Shown: positions 1-9,274, counted from the first letter of the stretch. The stretch: 64,000 nt of DNA from JAJXXT01 sp963764465 (GCA_963764465.1 CAVXSO010000002.1:682001-746000), one strand, 5' to 3'. The notes: generated by a model not told the origin, from the sequence alone. A program made the numbers and translations.

Positions 1-405
1 GGGCACATCATGAACTTCATGAACTGCACGTCCTTCGTGACGGTGCCCTCCATCACCGTCATCGCGCGCAAGGCGTATGGGCGTGCCTATGTCGCGATGG
101 GCGGCGGGCGGCACAACGAGGAGATGATCGCCTGGCCGACGGCGGAGGTGAGCTTCATGGACCCGACCTTCGCCACCACCATCGTGCACGGGCTCAAGCC
201 GGGCGAGGAAGGTTTCGACGACGCGTTCGCGGAGATCGGCAAGGACACCGAGATCTGGGACATGGCCACGATCTATTCGGTGCAGAACGTTATCAAACCG
301 CAGGAGACGCGCGACTACCTGATCCGCATGCTCGACGTGTACCGGCTGCGCCGCAGCGGCGGCATCGGCGAGCACCTGATGCGCAACTGGCCGACGAGCA
401 TGTGA
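1..405 (+). CDS. Acyl-CoA carboxylase carboxyltransferase subunit, C-terminal part (cut by window start)
   Basis: The window opens inside this gene, and the frame is open from base 1. The visible 134 residues match the C-terminal crotonase-like half of biotin-dependent carboxyltransferases (PccB/MmdA type). Shared landmarks are the stretch MNFMNC, the motif RKAYGRAYVAMGGGRHNEE, and the ending RNWPTSM. The same landmarks end the two complete paralogues at 13195-14727 and 14727-16259, which close with TWPTSY and AWPTSY. The subunit would move a carboxyl group between carboxybiotin and an acyl-CoA in the cytoplasm. It is followed after 4 bases by an acyl-CoA ligase, then by a biotin carrier and a biotin carboxylase, so it is part of a carboxylase operon. 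The substrate cannot be told from sequence. Confidence 0.9.
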   Translation, partial: GHIMNFMNCTSFVTVPSITVIARKAYGRAYVAMGGGRHNEEMIAWPTAEVSFMDPTFATTIVHGLKPGEEGFDDAFAEIGKDTEIWDMATIYSVQNVIKPQETRDYLIRMLDVYRLRRSGGIGEHLMRNWPTSM

Positions 406-409
406 GCGC

Positions 410-2581
410 ATGGCGCAGACGGAGGCGAGCATCGCCCGCGCCATTGCCGGAGCGCGGACGGCGCTGACGGAAGCAGAGGGCAAGCGTATCCTGGCGGCGA
501 ACGGTATTGCCGTGCCGCGTTCCGTGGTGGTGCGCGCGGGCGAGGATGTCGCGGCGGCGCTGGCCGGGCTCGCCGGCCCGTTCGCGGTGAAAATCGTCTC
601 GCCGGACATCCTGCACAAGAGCGACAGCGGCGGCGTGCGGCTCGGGCTCGCGGATGCCTCCGCCGTGCGCGAGGCGATCGGGGCGATGGCGGCGCTGCCG
701 GCGATCGCCGCCGCCCGCGTCGAGGGATTTCACGTCGAGGAAATGGCGGCACCTGGCACGGAGCTGGTGATCGGCGCGCTGCGGGACCCGCAATTCGGGC
801 CGGCGGTCATGGTCGGGCTCGGCGGCGTGTTCGTCGAGATCCTCGAGGATGTCGCGTTTCGCCTCTGCCCGATCACCGCGCGCGATGCGGAGGAGATGCT
901 GGCCTCGCTGCGTGGGGCGCGCCTGCTGGATGGCGCGCGTGGGCGGGCGACGGTTGACCGTGCCTGCGTGGTGCGAGCGCTGCTCGCGATCGGGGGGGCG
1001 GATGGGCTGATGCTCCGCCATCCCGGGATCGCCGAGATCGACGTGAATCCGGTGATCGCGCGCGGCGACGGGCTCACGGCGGTGGATGCGCGCTTCATCC
1101 TCGCGGCACCGCAGGCCGCGACGGTGCCACCGGCGCCGGCCACGCCGCCGGGCTGGCTCGATGCGCTGTTCGCGCCGCGCAGCATCGCGGTCTACGGCGC
1201 CTCCGCCGGCACGGTGACGATCGCCAACACCTTCATCCGCCGGCTGCGGGATTTCGGTTTCCCGGGCACGATCTATCCCATTCACCCCAACGCGGCCGAG
1301 ATCGAGGGGCTGCGCGCCTATCCGGATCTCGCGCGGGTGCCGGAGGTGGTGGACTATGCCTATGTCGCGATCGGCGCGCAGAACATTCCGCCGGTGCTGG
1401 AGCAGGCGGCGGGACGGCTGCAATTCGCCCAGGTGATCTCGAGCGGCTTTGCCGAGACCGAGGGTGGCGAGACGTTGCAGAAGCGTCTCGTCGAGGCGGC
1501 GCGCCACGGCGGCGTGCGGGTGCTCGGGCCGAATTGCCTCGGGCTGTACTCGCCGCGCGGCGGGGTCACGTTCCCGGTTGGCGCGCCGAAGGAACTCGGC
1601 AGCGTGGGCGTGATATCGCAGAGCGGCGGGCTCGGTACCGACATCATCAAGCGCGGGCAGTGGCGGGGGCTGCGCTTCAGCGGCCTGGTCACCATCGGCA
1701 ACAGCGCCGATGTCACGCCGATCGACCTGCTGCGCTTCTACTTCGCCGATCCCGCGACACGCGTCATCGGAATGTATATCGAGGACATCAAGGACGGGCG
1801 GGCGTTTTTCGAGCTGCTGCGCGGCAAGGAGGCGACGAAGCCGGTGGTGATCCTGCGCGGCGGGCGATCCGAGCACGGCCGCGCGGCCGCGGCCTCGCAT
1901 ACCGGTGCGCTGGCCGGCAGCGAGCGGCTATGGGCGGCACTGGCGCAGCAGACCGCGTGCGCGCTGGTGCAGACGGTGGACGAGTTCATTGATGCGCTGC
2001 TGGCGCTGCAGTGCTACGAGCTGCGCCCCGAACGGCCGACGATGGATGTGGTGCTGTTCGGCAATGGTGGTGGTACGTCCGTGCTGGGCACCGATTACTT
2101 CGCGGACAAGGGGCTGCGCGTGGCGCCGTTCGGGCGGGAAGCACGCGAGAGGCTGGAGGCGCTGAGGCTGCCGCCAGGGACGAGTGTCGCCAACCCGATC
2201 GACGCGCCGGTGCGCACGCTGCAGGAGCAGGAGGGACGGATCGCCAACGAGATCCTGGACCTGGTCTATCGCCATGCCGCGGTGGACGCGGTGGTGATGC
2301 ACCTCAACCTCGCCGCTTTCAGCGGGCGCGGCGGGGTGGACCCGATCGACAACCTGTTCCAGGCGGCCGTGACGATCCGGCAACGGTATCCCGGGCGTGC
2401 GCATTTTTCCGTGGTGCTGCGTTCGGATGGCTCCGGCGAGCTCGACGACCGCAAGCGCGCCTATCGTGAACGCGCGCTCGCCGCCGGCATGCCAGCCTAC
2501 GACGAGATCGCGCCGGCCGCCGATGCGCTGGCGGTGGTGCGCCATCTCGAACTGCAAATGTCCCGCCGGCGGGACGCCTGA
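410..2581 (+). CDS. Acetate--CoA ligase family protein (ADP-forming acyl-CoA synthetase, fused beta-alpha)
   Basis: The 723-residue protein has an ATP-grasp (beta-like) half at about residues 1-235, with the signatures FAVKIVSPDILHKSDSGGVRL and AEIDVNPV. A CoA-binding plus succinyl-CoA-ligase-like (alpha) half follows at about 245-715, with IAVYGAS, LGPNCLGLYSP, SQSGGLG and ASHTGALAG. His497 in ASHTGA aligns with the phosphohistidine loop of succinyl-CoA synthetases. The expected reaction is acid + CoA + ATP to acyl-CoA + ADP + Pi. The domain order is beta then alpha, and the same two halves occur as separate overlapping genes at 16500-17222 and 17219-18685. The gene starts 4 bases after the upstream carboxyltransferase stop and precedes a biotin carrier, which suggests that it makes the acyl-CoA used by the carboxylase. 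The substrate acid is unknown. Confidence 0.88.
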   Translation: MAQTEASIARAIAGARTALTEAEGKRILAANGIAVPRSVVVRAGEDVAAALAGLAGPFAVKIVSPDILHKSDSGGVRLGLADASAVREAIGAMAALPAIAAARVEGFHVEEMAAPGTELVIGALRDPQFGPAVMVGLGGVFVEILEDVAFRLCPITARDAEEMLASLRGARLLDGARGRATVDRACVVRALLAIGGADGLMLRHPGIAEIDVNPVIARGDGLTAVDARFILAAPQAATVPPAPATPPGWLDALFAPRSIAVYGASAGTVTIANTFIRRLRDFGFPGTIYPIHPNAAEIEGLRAYPDLARVPEVVDYAYVAIGAQNIPPVLEQAAGRLQFAQVISSGFAETEGGETLQKRLVEAARHGGVRVLGPNCLGLYSPRGGVTFPVGAPKELGSVGVISQSGGLGTDIIKRGQWRGLRFSGLVTIGNSADVTPIDLLRFYFADPATRVIGMYIEDIKDGRAFFELLRGKEATKPVVILRGGRSEHGRAAAASHTGALAGSERLWAALAQQTACALVQTVDEFIDALLALQCYELRPERPTMDVVLFGNGGGTSVLGTDYFADKGLRVAPFGREARERLEALRLPPGTSVANPIDAPVRTLQEQEGRIANEILDLVYRHAAVDAVVMHLNLAAFSGRGGVDPIDNLFQAAVTIRQRYPGRAHFSVVLRSDGSGELDDRKRAYRERALAAGMPAYDEIAPAADALAVVRHLELQMSRRRDA

Positions 2582-2596
2582 GGAAAGGAGGCCGCG

Positions 2597-2818
2597 ATGG
2601 CCATCATTGATGTGAAGACGGACATCACCGGCAACGTGTGGAAGATCGTGGCCAGGCCCGGGGACCGCGTGGCGGAGGACGAGCCGATCCTGATCCTGGA
2701 ATCCATGAAGATGGAAATCCCGGTCTCGGCGCCGGAGGCGGGCGTGGTGAGGGAGATCCTCGCCGAGGAAGGCACGACCGTCACCGAGGGTTCGGTGCTG
2801 GCACGGCTGGAAGTCTGA
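2597..2818 (+). CDS. Biotin/lipoyl carrier domain protein (BCCP-like)
   Basis: A 73-residue stand-alone carrier domain. The biotinylation motif LILESMKMEIPV places the modified lysine at Lys38, and flanking PGD and EGSVLARLEV strands complete the usual swinging-arm fold. An AGGAGG-like ribosome site lies just before the ATG. It sits between the acyl-CoA ligase and the biotin carboxylase, so it should shuttle carboxybiotin between that carboxylase and the carboxyltransferase of the operon. It is nearly the same length as, and clearly homologous to, the carrier at 16282-16503, which also has Lys38. Confidence 0.92.
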   Translation: MAIIDVKTDITGNVWKIVARPGDRVAEDEPILILESMKMEIPVSAPEAGVVREILAEEGTTVTEGSVLARLEV

Positions 2819-2857
2819 GGCACGGGCGAAGGGCGCGGCGCGCGGGGGGAAGATCCG

Positions 2858-4219
2858 GTGAAGAAAGTTCTGATCGCGAATTGAGGCGAGATTGCCTGCC
2901 GCATCATTCGCAGTTGCAAGGCGCTCGGGCTCGGGACCGTCGCGGTGCATTCCGAGGCGGACGCCGCCGCGATGCATGTGCGCATGGCGGACGAGAGCCG
3001 GCTGATCGGGCCGAGTGCGGCGCGGGAAAGCTATCTCGTCGCGGACCGGATCCTCGAAGCCGCGGCGGCGACAGGTGCCGATGCCGTGCATCCGGGCTAC
3101 GGATTTCTTTCCGAGAACGCCGGGTTCGCGGCGCGCGTGCGGGCGGCCGGGCTCACCTGGATCGGGCCCGAGCCGGACACGATCACCGCGATGGGCGACA
3201 AGGAACGGGCGCGCGAGACGGCGCGCGCGGCGGGCGTGCCCATCCTGCCTGGCAGCCGGCGGTTCGCGGTGGGCGATCTCGCAGGGCTCGCCGCGGCGGC
3301 GGCGGAGGTGGGGTTTCCGCTGCTGGTAAAGGCGGCCTCGGGCGGCGGCGGCATCGGCATGCGCCGCGTGGATGCGCCGGAAGCGCTGGAGGAGGTGGCC
3401 CGTGCCACCCAGTCCATGGCGGAAAAATCCTTTGGCGACGGCACGATCTATCTCGAACGCTACGTGCCCGTGGCGCGGCATGTGGAGGTGCAGGTGTTCG
3501 GCTTCGGCGATGGCGAGGCTGTTCACCTCCACGAGCGCGACTGCTCCCTGCAGCGCCGCTTCCAGAAGGTGGTGGAGGAGACGCCAGCACCCGGCCTGCC
3601 GGACGCCACGCGCGCGGCGATGGCGGAAGCCGCGGTGCGGCTGTGCCAGGCGCAGCGCTACAGCGGCGCGGGAACCATCGAGTTCATCGTCGACGCGGCG
3701 AGCTTCGACTTCTACTTCCTGGAGATGAACACGCGCATCCAGGTGGAGCATCCGGTGACGGAAATGACCACCGGCGTCGATCTCGTGGGCTTGCAGATCG
3801 ACCTTGCCCGCGGCGCGCTTTCGCCCTTCCCGCAGGCGCGCGTCACACCTGGCGGGGCGGCGATCGAGTGCCGCCTCTATGCCGAGAATCCGGCGCGCAA
3901 TTTCATGCCGTCGCCGGGCCGGCTTGAGCGGTTCCGCTTTCCCGCCACGAACGGGCGGTTGCGCATCGACACCGGGTTCGCCGAGGGCGACACGATCACC
4001 GTATTCTACGACCCGATGATCGCGAAGGTGATCGCGCATGGCCCGACCCGCGCCGACGCGATCACCACGATGCGCGAGGCGCTGGACGCGATCGAGGTTG
4101 CGGGCGTGCAGTCCAACCTCGCCTTCCTGCGGCAGCTGATGCGCCATGAGCCGTTCGCGGCAGGCGGCGTGTTCACCGGCTTCATCGACCGCTACAAGGC
4201 CGACCTGATTCCGCGCTGA
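2858..4219 (+). pseudogene. Biotin carboxylase with an in-frame TGA at codon 9
   Basis: From a GTG at 2858 the frame reads VKKVLIAN, then TGA (2882-2884), then GEIACRII, continuing open to 4219. The family consensus here is IANRGEIACRII, so the stop replaces the conserved Arg and a single CGA-to-TGA change would explain it. The rest is intact: HPGYGFLSEN, the ATP-grasp glycine loop GGGGIGMRR, and EMNTRIQVEHPVTEM. Total length including the stop codon is about 453 codons, which is normal for AccC-type subunits. The next usable start in frame is a GTG at 2945, which would remove the first beta strand and the nucleotide-fold entry. It may be a true nonsense mutation, a sequencing error, or a readthrough case. 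It is the only biotin carboxylase in the window. Confidence 0.85.
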
Positions 4220-4233
4220 ACGGCGGCGCGGCG

Positions 4234-5331
4234 TCAGGCCTCGAGGCGCGCGAGCGTGGAGGCGGCAATTCGTTGCGGATCCGGCACGGGCACGAACCCG
4301 GGCGGCACCGTCATGCCGGTGCGGTCCACCGGCATCGGGTTGGCCAGCAGGCTTTGTCGCAGCTTGAGAAAACCGTTGAACTCGCCTGGGGGATCGATCC
4401 GGCCGTTGCCGGCCATCGCCTCCATCCAGGCGGAGATGTCGGCGCCCAGCCCGTCACCGAGCACGGCGCCCATGCCGCGCGCGCGGATCGCCTCCAGCGC
4501 CGCGATCAGCCGGCCCACGCCCACGAAACGTTTCAGCTTGATCTTGCAGAACTTCACGCCGGGGATCGCGCCGGCGCGCTCGATATCCGCGAGCGAGCAG
4601 ATCGGTTCGTCGAGCATCACCGGCACGTTGGAGACGGCGGCGACGGCCGCGTTGTCCTCCCATGCGTCGGTGGGGCAGGGCTGCTCGAACAGGACCACGC
4701 CAGCGGGATCGACGCCGGTCGCGAAGGCGATGGCATCGGCGCGGTTGAAGGCGCGGTTGGCATCGATGCGCAATGTCACGCGGCCGCGCGCGGCACGCTG
4801 GATTTCGCGCACGCGCGCGAGGTCTGCCGCGACATCCTTGCCCACCTTCACCTTGAACGTGGTGAACCCTTCGGCGAGCCGGCGCTCAACCTCGGCGGCG
4901 ATCTCCCCGGGCGTGCCGGCCTCGAACGGCGCGAGCAGGCCGTGCCGCACCGGTGCCGCCGCCTGCAGCGCGCGATGCCCGCCGAGCATCTCGAGCGCGG
5001 TGACCATGGCGCTGGCGGCGACGGGGCTGGCCGGTGCCGCGGCGAGCAGCGCCTCGCACGCCTCGGCGGCCGTCTGGCCGGGCAGGCGTTTTACCTGTGC
5101 GGCGCAGAATGCCCAGCCACCATCGCGGGTTTCCTTGCTGGAGCCGGGCGAGACATGGCCCTCGCCCCAGCCGACATTCCCGTCGCGATCGCGCACGGCG
5201 ACGACGAAAGGCTCGAACTCCATGAAGGTGCGGTACGAAAGCCGGTAGGGCGTGTGCAGCGGCAGTTTCAGCCAGCTGATCTCGACACGGGCGACGACGC
5301 GGCCGGGATGCAGCAGATCGGTGTCGGGCAT
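4234..5331 (-). CDS. Mandelate racemase / muconate lactonizing enzyme family protein (enolase superfamily)
   Basis: 365 residues with the enolase-superfamily barrel signature. It has a KxK pair at Lys160/Lys162 (FKVKVGK), metal ligands Asp191 (RIDAN), Glu217 (LFEQP) and Asp242 (MLDEP), and a second catalytic lysine around Lys264-Lys266 (CKIKLKR). The pattern fits the MLE/dipeptide-epimerase-like subgroup rather than enolase itself. Such enzymes abstract the alpha-proton of a carboxylate to racemise, epimerise, dehydrate or lactonise it. It converges on the biotin carboxylase (14 bases between stops) and is divergent from an IclR regulator 209 bases away. It therefore plausibly processes a carboxylate imported by the nearby Tct system. 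The exact reaction cannot be assigned. Confidence 0.85.
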   Translation of the reverse strand: MPDTDLLHPGRVVARVEISWLKLPLHTPYRLSYRTFMEFEPFVVAVRDRDGNVGWGEGHVSPGSSKETRDGGWAFCAAQVKRLPGQTAAEACEALLAAAPASPVAASAMVTALEMLGGHRALQAAAPVRHGLLAPFEAGTPGEIAAEVERRLAEGFTTFKVKVGKDVAADLARVREIQRAARGRVTLRIDANRAFNRADAIAFATGVDPAGVVLFEQPCPTDAWEDNAAVAAVSNVPVMLDEPICSLADIERAGAIPGVKFCKIKLKRFVGVGRLIAALEAIRARGMGAVLGDGLGADISAWMEAMAGNGRIDPPGEFNGFLKLRQSLLANPMPVDRTGMTVPPGFVPVPDPQRIAASTLARLEA

Positions 5332-5540
5332 CTTGTTTCCCTTCCGGAAAATCGTCTGGCCGCGGCTTCCCCCGGCGTTTTCCAGCCGTCTTGCCGAATA
5401 TCAGATAATGGTGCTCCGGTTCAATATGTGCGACGTTTGCCGGGGTCGGCGGAGGAGCCACTCGACGCTGGGCGAACGCCGGCCAATACTGCGCGCCAGG
5501 TCGCCGGCGCGAAGCGTGCCGGCCTGGTAAGGGGAACCGG

Positions 5541-6350
5541 ATGCCGCAGACAGCGGGAACCGTCTTCAAGGCGCTCGGGCTGCTCGACGCGTTTCTCGGT
5601 GGCGCCACGGAGTTCAGCCTGCGCGAGCTGACCGCCTTGAGCGGCCTCAACAAGACCACGACCCTGCGCCTGTGCGCGACACTGGAAGCCGCGGGCTTCC
5701 TCGTGCGGGAAGCGGGCTCCGGCTACCGGCTCGGGCCCAAGATCTGGCAGCTCGCGCAGATCTATCGCCGCGGTTTCCGCCTCGAGGAATTGGTGCGGCG
5801 CCAGTTGCAGCGGCTGCGCGACGCGACGGAGGAAAGCGTTTCGTTCTACGTCATCGACGGCGAGGACCGGCTTTGCCGGTTCCGCGAGAATTCCCGCCTC
5901 ACGGTGCGCCATCATGTGGAGGAGGGGACGCGCTTCCCGCTTCGTTCCGGGGTCGTCGGGCGGGTGCTGCTCGCGTTCAGCCGCGACGACGGCGACGAGG
6001 ACCAGGCCGCGATCCGCAAGGCCGGGTTCCTGATCGCGCGCGGGCGCGAGCCGCACACCACGTCCGCCGCGGTGCCGGTGCGCGATGGCGCGGGCAACCT
6101 GCATGGCGCGCTCGTCGTTTCCGGCCCGTCGATGCGGTTCGCGGGCGAGGCACCGAAGGCGGCGCTGCGCCTGCTGCAAGAGGCCGCCGCCGCGATCGCG
6201 ACCGTGCTGCCCAACTCCGGCGCCGAGGAGGCGCCGCGCGCGGTCAGTGCGCCGAAGGTGAAGGTGCGCCCGAAGGCGCGCGGCGGACAAAAGGCGCCAG
6301 GAACACCGCGAGGGCCACGAGCAGGCACGCAACCGCGAAAGGGTGGGTGA
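5541..6350 (+). CDS. IclR family transcriptional regulator
   Basis: 269 residues. The N-terminal winged helix-turn-helix reads GTVFKALGLLDAF, then FSLRELTALSGLNKTTTLRLCATLEAAGFL. The effector-binding domain follows, with YRLGPKIWQLA, SVSFYVIDG, LRSGVVGRVLLAF and AAVPVRDGAGNLHGALVVSG. IclR proteins typically control catabolism of organic acids and bind a small carboxylate or aromatic effector. It is transcribed away from the enolase-superfamily gene, so it likely controls that gene and perhaps the facing tctABC operon. The last ~35 residues are a Pro/Arg/Lys-rich tail with no family counterpart, and that segment overlaps the 3' end of tctA on the other strand by 107 bases. Confidence 0.9.
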   Translation: MPQTAGTVFKALGLLDAFLGGATEFSLRELTALSGLNKTTTLRLCATLEAAGFLVREAGSGYRLGPKIWQLAQIYRRGFRLEELVRRQLQRLRDATEESVSFYVIDGEDRLCRFRENSRLTVRHHVEEGTRFPLRSGVVGRVLLAFSRDDGDEDQAAIRKAGFLIARGREPHTTSAAVPVRDGAGNLHGALVVSGPSMRFAGEAPKAALRLLQEAAAAIATVLPNSGAEEAPRAVSAPKVKVRPKARGGQKAPGTPRGPRAGTQPRKGG

Positions 6351-7738
6351 AGAAGATCGACACGTCGCCGCGCGAACTGATGAGGGAGCGGCGGAAATTC
6401 GAATTCCGTGAGATCGCCCAGCACCAGCGCGAGCACGATGGGTGCGGGGTGGATCTTCGCCTTCTGCAGCACGTAGCCCAGGATGCCGAAGACGATCGTG
6501 GTCCACATCGCGAAGACGTCGTTCTGCGAGGCGTAGCTGCCGAGCAGGCACATGGCACCCACGAGCCCGGCGATGAGGCTGCGCGGCAGCTGGGTCACGC
6601 GCACCCAGAGCCGCGTGCCGGCGAGGCCGAGGGCGACCATGAACGGCATGGTGACGATCATGGCGATGAAGATCGAATACGGGATCTCCGGATTACGGGT
6701 GAACAGCAGCGGGCCCGGCTGCACGCCATGCAGCGTGAGCGCGCCGATCAGCACCGCGGTGCTGGCCGAGCCGGGAATGCCGAGCGCGAGCATGGGCGCC
6801 AGCGCGCCTGGCACGGAGGCGTTGGCCGCGGCCTCCGAGCTGATCAGCCCCTCGGGGTTGCCGTGGCCGAACGTCTCCGGTCGTTTCGATATCCGCCGCT
6901 GGAAACCATAGGAGATGAAGGCGGAAATGGTGGCGCCGTGGCCGGGAATGACGCTGACCAGGAAGCCGAGGATGCTGCTGCGCGCGAGCGTGCCGAGATA
7001 GGGCCGCATCAGCCCGATCTGGCCGGAGACGCCCGGCAGTTTTTTGAGCGGCGCCGGCATGTCCGCCGATTTCTCCACGAGCGTGAACACGCTCGAGAGC
7101 GCGAACAGGCCGATCAGCGCCGGCAGCAGGCCCACGCCGCTCAGCAGGTTGTCGTTGAAGACGTAGCGGGGCACGCCATCCATCGGGTCCGTGCCGATCA
7201 GCGCCACGGCGAGGCCGAGGAAAAGGCCGATGAATCCCTTGAGCATGGAATCGCCGGAGAGCGAGGAGACCATGCTCAGCCCGAGCACGGCGATGGCGAA
7301 ATATTCCACCGGGCCGAAGGCCAGCGCCGCGGAGGCGATCCAGGTCGCGGATGCGATCAGCATCAGCGTCGCGGTGATGGAGGCGAAGCCGGCGCTCAGG
7401 ATGGACATGGTGAGCGCCGTGCCCGCCTCGCCCTTGAGGCGCATCTGGTAGCCGTCGAGCGCGGTCACGGCAGCGGCGGGAACGCCGGGCGTGTTCATCA
7501 GGATCGCGGGAATGGCGCCGGCGTATTCGGTCGCCATGTACAGCGTCACCAGCATCACGATGGAGGTGATGGGCGACATGCCGTAGGTGAACGGGATCAG
7601 CAGCGCGATGCCGATGCTGGAGGAGAGGCCCGGGATGCTGCCGATGACGTAGCCCGTGAGCATGCCACCCACGAGGCCGAACAGCACGTCCCAGGTTTCC
7701 ATCTGGTGCAGCGCGAAGACGAAGCCTTGCCAGATCAT
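6244..7738 (-). pseudogene. tctA: Tripartite tricarboxylate transporter large permease TctA, frameshifted near its 3' end
   Basis: The protein reads as a normal TctA permease from MIWQGFVFALHQ through LALVLGDLTEFEF, with many membrane segments and the motifs GSIPGLSSS, NTPGVPAAA, SVIPGHGATISAF and LGIPGSASTAVL. At about 6395-6402 the frame breaks. The correct C-terminus (RRSLISSRGDVSIFFTHPFAV, ending APSPSAH) is found one frame over and stops at 6244. Removing one T from a TTT run restores a protein of about 497 residues, the usual family size. Unrepaired, the frame runs on for another ~150 nonsense residues. TctA forms the channel of a binding-protein-dependent carboxylate uptake system with the downstream tctB and tctC. 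The frameshift may be real or a homopolymer error. Confidence 0.85.
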
Positions 7739-7745
7739 CGGCTGC

Positions 7746-8264
7746 TCACGGCATGGGCGTGCCCAGCACCTGCTGGAAGATCACCCGGGTGAAGACCAGG
7801 AAGCCAAGCGTCGCGACCGCGAGGCCGACCGGCCTGCGATAGCCGGCGATCCAGAGAAACGGCGGCAGCCACAGGCCGGTTGCCAGATAATAGCCGAGCC
7901 ATCCGAGCAGCAGTGGATAAAGGATGGCCATGCCCATCGCCGCGAGCACGAACCACGGGCGTTCCACCGCGACCGTTGCGGAACCGGCGCGCGCCGCCGG
8001 CACGAGGCTGCGCCCGATCATCAGCACGGCGCAGAGCGCAAGCATCGCGGAGATGCCCTTGGGGAACGCCAGCGGGCTCATCAGGCCGCGCGAGCGGGAT
8101 TCGATCGCGGCGGCCTCCAGCCAGAACCACAGCGCGATGCCCAGCATCACCGCGCCGACAGCGGCATCGAGCGCGAAGGCGGGCAGGCGCAGCACCCCCC
8201 CGCGCGCAACGGGGGAGGCGGCGCCCGCCGCCTCGCCCGTCGCCGGTGATGCTTCGCCGGTCAT
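7746..8264 (-). CDS. tctB: Tripartite tricarboxylate transporter small permease TctB
   Basis: 172 residues with four hydrophobic segments: LDAAVGAVMLGIALWFWL, GISAMLALCAVLMIG, PWFVLAAMGMAILYPLLL and VGLAVATLGFLVFTRVIF. The conserved GLMSPLAFPKG-type loop follows the first segment. Length and topology fit TctB, the small membrane subunit that pairs with TctA. It lies 7 bases upstream of tctA and 10 bases downstream of tctC, so the three are co-transcribed. The N-terminal ~25 residues are a low-complexity Ala/Gly extension. Confidence 0.88.
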   Translation of the reverse strand: MTGEASPATGEAAGAASPVARGGVLRLPAFALDAAVGAVMLGIALWFWLEAAAIESRSRGLMSPLAFPKGISAMLALCAVLMIGRSLVPAARAGSATVAVERPWFVLAAMGMAILYPLLLGWLGYYLATGLWLPPFLWIAGYRRPVGLAVATLGFLVFTRVIFQQVLGTPMP

Positions 8265-8274
8265 CGCGCCGCCG

Positions 8275-9246
8275 CTAGTGGATGAAGCCGAGCTTCTTCA
8301 GCCAGGTCAGCGTGACACCGTCCTGCTGCTGGACGAAGGCGGTGAAGCCAGCCGTGTCCGCGTAGTCGAGCTGCAGCGAGTCGTTCTTGATGTAGGCCTG
8401 CATGTCCGGCGACATCAGCGCCTGCTTGATGGCGGTGGCGAGCCTGGCCGCGATCGCCGGCGGCATGTTGGCCGGCGCGATCACGCCGCGCCACTGGTTC
8501 CAGAAATCCGGCACGTTGAAGCCCTGTTCCTCGACCGTCGGCACGTCCGGCAGGTCGGCCAGGCGCTTCGGCGCGATCACGCCGATGATGCGCAGATGCC
8601 CGGCCGCGACCTGGTCCTTCACCAGGCCGAAATAGGCGACCGTCGCCTCGCCATGCCCGCCGAGGATCGCGGTGACGCCGCCGCCGACGCTGTTATAGGG
8701 CACCCAGTTCACGTCCGTGCTCGGCAGCCCCGCGCTCGCCATGAACATCTCCCACGCGATGTTGGCGCCGGAGCCCTTGACGAAGCCGGCGACCACCATC
8801 TTGCCGGCCTCGGCCTTGATGGCGGCGGCGAGGTCCTTCATCGAATGGATCTTGCTGTCGGCGGGGACGACGAAGAGGTAGGGGTCCGTCACCAGCCGCG
8901 CCAGCCAGGTCACGCTCTTGAGGTTGTACTGCCGCAACGTCTGGTGGAACTCGGCGATGTGGGAGCTGGTGGCGGAGCCGATCATGTAGCCATCCGGCTT
9001 GGCGCGGGTGAGCTCCGCCATCTGCGCGGCACCGCGCCCGCCCGGCCGGTTCTCGATCACGATCGGGACCTTGAGCTCCTTCTGCAGCACGGCGCCGAGC
9101 TTGCGCGCCATCACGTCCGTCGCACCCCCGGGCGAGACGTGCAGCACGTAGCGGATCGGGTGGTCGGGATAGGCGGCGTGGGCGTTGGGAGCCGCGCCGA
9201 ACAGCGCGGCCGCGGCGATGAGTGTAAGCAAGGCTCTCAGTCGCAT
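8275..9246 (-). CDS. tctC: Tripartite tricarboxylate transporter substrate-binding protein (TctC/Bug family)
   Basis: 323 residues from the ATG at 9246, chosen because MRLRALLTLIAAAALFGAAPNAHA is a clear Sec signal peptide. The longer upstream frame is low-complexity and covers a tandem repeat. The mature protein starts AYPDHPIRYVLHVSPGGATDVMARKL, the typical Bug-family entry, and later shows VIENRPGGRGAAQMAELTRAKPDGY and ADLPDVPTVEEQGF. It captures a carboxylate in the periplasm and delivers it to TctAB. Bug paralogues differ in ligand (tricarboxylates, dicarboxylates, aromatic acids), so the substrate is open. It is the first gene of the tctCBA operon. Confidence 0.9.
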   Translation of the reverse strand: MRLRALLTLIAAAALFGAAPNAHAAYPDHPIRYVLHVSPGGATDVMARKLGAVLQKELKVPIVIENRPGGRGAAQMAELTRAKPDGYMIGSATSSHIAEFHQTLRQYNLKSVTWLARLVTDPYLFVVPADSKIHSMKDLAAAIKAEAGKMVVAGFVKGSGANIAWEMFMASAGLPSTDVNWVPYNSVGGGVTAILGGHGEATVAYFGLVKDQVAAGHLRIIGVIAPKRLADLPDVPTVEEQGFNVPDFWNQWRGVIAPANMPPAIAARLATAIKQALMSPDMQAYIKNDSLQLDYADTAGFTAFVQQQDGVTLTWLKKLGFIH

Positions 9247-9274
9247 GGATGGATCCTTCCCCGAAATTCCGTGT

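Noticed and set aside
293..1900. Long antisense open frame opposite the fused ligase gene
   Set aside because: It is Arg/His/Asp-rich with no domain pattern, and is a mirror of a high-GC gene on the plus strand.
2882..2884. Selenocysteine insertion at the TGA of the biotin carboxylase
   Set aside because: The family residue is Arg, not Cys or Sec, and I saw no reason to expect a selenocysteine element downstream.
1928..4147. 739-codon antisense open frame opposite the ligase and biotin carboxylase
   Set aside because: Composition and lack of motifs show it is a GC-driven shadow. The plus-strand proteins have clear family signatures.
5672..7792. 706-codon plus-strand frame across iclR and tctA
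   Set aside because: Its N-terminal part is an out-of-frame iclR read and the rest is antisense to tctA, with no recognisable protein.
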